Shown here piece after piece: positions 61,591-64,000 of a stretch of DNA of 64,000 nt (its first letter is position 1; every line of letters begins with the position of its first letter). The DNA is from Luzula sylvatica (lineage: Eukaryota > Streptophyta > Magnoliopsida > Poales > Juncaceae): assembly GCA_946800325.1 (NCBI GenBank), contig OX326957.1:12815591-12879590 (forward strand), read 5' to 3'. The notes beneath the pieces were generated by a model. The model was not told where the DNA came from. It made no database searches and saw only the letters and a list, made by a program, of their open reading frames with translations. The position numbers and the translations under genes were made by a program.

Positions 61591-64000
61591 ATAGGGATAA
61601 GATCCAGTGAATTTTTTTTTGAAATTTAAAAATTGTCTACAACCTTTCGCTAATCGAAAATAATAAATCATTCAAACAGAAACAAAATCATCAAGAAAAT
61701 AGTTGATAATCTAATTATATTATATTATATTCTACTACTTATTTTATATTCAATTATATCATATTCTTTTGTATTCAATTATATTATATTCTTTTATATT
61801 ATATTATAGTTTGTATTATATTATATTATAATTTGTAATATATTTGATTATATTATATTGTTTTATATTATATTATATTATATTATATTATTACAATAGA
61901 TTATGTGATATTATATGATATGGAAATTGGATTACATTGATCAGGAAATACAAGATGTGCAATATCATCAAAAATTTAGATGAATGAGTATAAAATACTA
62001 TACTATACAGTTGAAAGTCAAACAAATGATTTTGAGACATGCCGACGTGTGTTTTTTTTGGGTTTTGTTTCTATTGCAATTCAATTTATATTCATGTATG
62101 AAGAAAAATATAATGGACCCCCAAACTCATCACAATATCCTTAATGAGATGACAAAGTGAATTGATTGGCGTTTCTACTCAATTAAATGTTAATTGACAG
62201 TTTAATTAACACATCAATAATTTATATGACCACATACTAACACGTGTCCTTTTTTTAGTTTTGTTTCTATTGCAACACAAATTATACTCATGTATGAAAA
62301 AAAATATATATAATTAATCCCCAAACTCATAATAATATTCTCAATGAGGTGACAAAGTGAATTGATTGACATTTCTAATTGACTCAATTAAATGTTAATT
62401 GACACATCTAATTAACACATCAATAATTTATAATATGTTAATATTTAGTAAATGTTAATTGACGTGTCAATTCAATTAACCGATCAATTAAATCGTTAAT
62501 TGAGTCAATGAATAATAATAATCAACTTACTTAAACCTCTCTTGTCGTCTCATCAAGAATGTTATTTTTGTGTTATTGGGGCTCCATATATAATTCATGT
62601 ATGAAACTAACTCAACTGTTAATTTTTTACGGTATAATTTACAATTATGTTTTTTTTTTAAAAAGAATTGCTATTTTTTTATGTTAATGGGTGATATTTT
62701 AAATATATATTTCGATTTTATATATATTATTCATGGTTTTCTTTTAGTTGTTTTGAAACTTTAATTTTGTTTGAATTATAACATATTATATTTTATTTAT
62801 TTTGTGTGGATTTATAATGATGGACCAATTTCATGAATCCTTATTAATTATAACACATATATCCATGCAGACAAATTTCATGAACATTTATTAATTGTAA
62901 TATATTTATTGACATGATATATTTGCAAGCGCGTCATGGTTATATAATTGAGTTTAAAGATACTTGTGCAAATTTTATTTAAACAAATGATACAAAAACA
63001 TATAAAATTAGGGTATGAAGTCTCGCAGAATTGTTGTGCAAACTATTACTAGTTTATTATAAAGTCCATACAGTCTAACTATGTTATGTAGTATTTTTAT
63101 GTGATTAAATTGTTGCAATTTGATGCCTCTCAATCGAAGACAAAACAAAATACCCGGAATACAATGCATGAATTTTCCTAGCGAATGTAATATTGCAATT
63201 ACAAGACTCTAGGAGAAGTATCGTCCATTGCTTTAAGAAAATGGAAATTACACTTTGCCCCAAAAATTGACGATCACATTCTCTATAGGTTAGTGGTCTT
63301 AACCAATCATACTTTATTTAAATAGAAATATTGTTTATTTTACATTTTTTTAACACCATTACAAATAACCAGAGAATATCTTTGGTTAAAATCATGCATG
63401 AATTCTCTTGTTAGATCATCCAAATAACATGTCATGCCAAGACTAAACCAAGATTATTGAAAAATCAAGATATCAATTTCATGTCTCTTTTCTCTTCTTC
63501 ACACACAAAAGTTGCATCTCATGCATAATGTGGGGGCGGAATATAGGTTATATATATCGTTTGATTTTCATGGGAACTTCACACACAAAATTAACATCAT
63601 ATTCATAATATTTCGAGGGAATAGAGTTAATAATAAGTTGTTCAGTATCAAATGATTATTTATTTTTTTTGCAAAAAATAGTTAAGTTGATTGACATAAT
63701 TTTTTGTTGAAATATTGGAAGAAATCAATAATATAGAAGGGCATCACGGATTCATTTGAATATAAGTTTCTAATTCCAGCTCTCTCTTTCGTTGAGGTGA
63801 TTATTTATTTATTTCATAAATATTCTTAATTTAGGAAATATCAAAAGTACTGATGAAAGATTTCCAATTGATAAGCATATTTGTTTTAGCATGTTTTCTT
63901 TGATAATGGATTTATTTTATTAATAGTAAGTAATTTTTTTCTTTCTTAATTAGGCACTATGGGGGTTGTGGACGTTTTAGAGTGGATTGACAAGTTGGTA
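61591..64000 (+). repeat. D block, copy 3 (D3), runs off the window
   Basis: Matches D1 from about 27660 onward but is clearly more diverged and shorter. It lacks most of the TATAA satellite, the palindrome region and the TA-array segment. It contains the ~205-bp tandem units (62040-62460), a CTAG-bearing Helitron-like end (63050) and the module ending 'CTTAATTAGGCACTATGGGGG' at the window edge. Confidence 0.75.

Overview
This window looks like a repeat-dominated stretch of a nuclear plant chromosome, probably a eudicot. It is strongly AT-rich and carries plant-type Copia and Gypsy retrotransposons primed by initiator-Met tRNA, Helitron 3' ends, hAT-type MITEs, and one spliced gene fragment with plant intron signals. 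I see no tRNA, rRNA or CRISPR. Only one host gene is recognisable: the first four exons of a NEMP (nuclear envelope integral membrane protein, DUF2215) gene on the minus strand (4429-3438). It stops in intron 4 where a Helitron 3' end sits. The species cannot be named from the sequence.

Layout. 1-3422: an unexplained two-exon ORF, a degenerate tandem repeat, a hAT MITE (2326-2774) and a Helitron 3' end (3393-3422). 3438-4429: truncated NEMP gene. 5119-5372: retroposed poly(A) insert with a 15-bp target duplication. 5373-7319: array of ~200-bp repeats ending in a second Helitron 3' end. 7412-7544: CT microsatellite. 8169-8358: foldback element. 8620-13190: diverged repeat copies plus a relatively GC-rich island (11050-12800) with an unrecognised 208-aa ORF.

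From about 13.2 kb to the end, the window is an imperfect tandem array of two block types. D blocks contain period-5 AT satellite, a 30-bp palindrome, a TA array and a dead Copia RNase H fragment. A blocks contain an AT-rich unclassified repeat and a first-exon-like piece. The order is D0 tail (13.2-15.5 kb), A1 (15.5-26.4), D1 (26.4-32.9), A2 (34.5-42.4), D2 (44.7-51.1), an inverted segment (52.0-55.5), A3 (55.5-61.6) and D3 (61.6 to the end). D1 and D2 share a ~4.75-kb core that appears about 99.9% identical, flanked by sequence only about 95% identical. This suggests recent duplication or gene conversion.

The paralogous copies act as natural empty sites, so several insertions can be defined to the base. 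These are an intact Copia element (18989-23711, target duplication AAATT, 1340-codon gag-pol, LTRs differing at 3 of 345 sites), two members of a hAT-like MITE family (24584-25121 and 32882-34508, the latter carrying a nested ~1.1-kb insert), a small MITE (35111-35273) and a 565-bp insert without target duplication that may be organellar DNA (25644-26208). An internally deleted Gypsy element (42527-44448, target duplication ACTAA) and a Helitron (about 53103-54327) are also present. Apart from the Copia polyprotein and the NEMP exons, nearly all short ORFs here look like chance ORFs in repeats.
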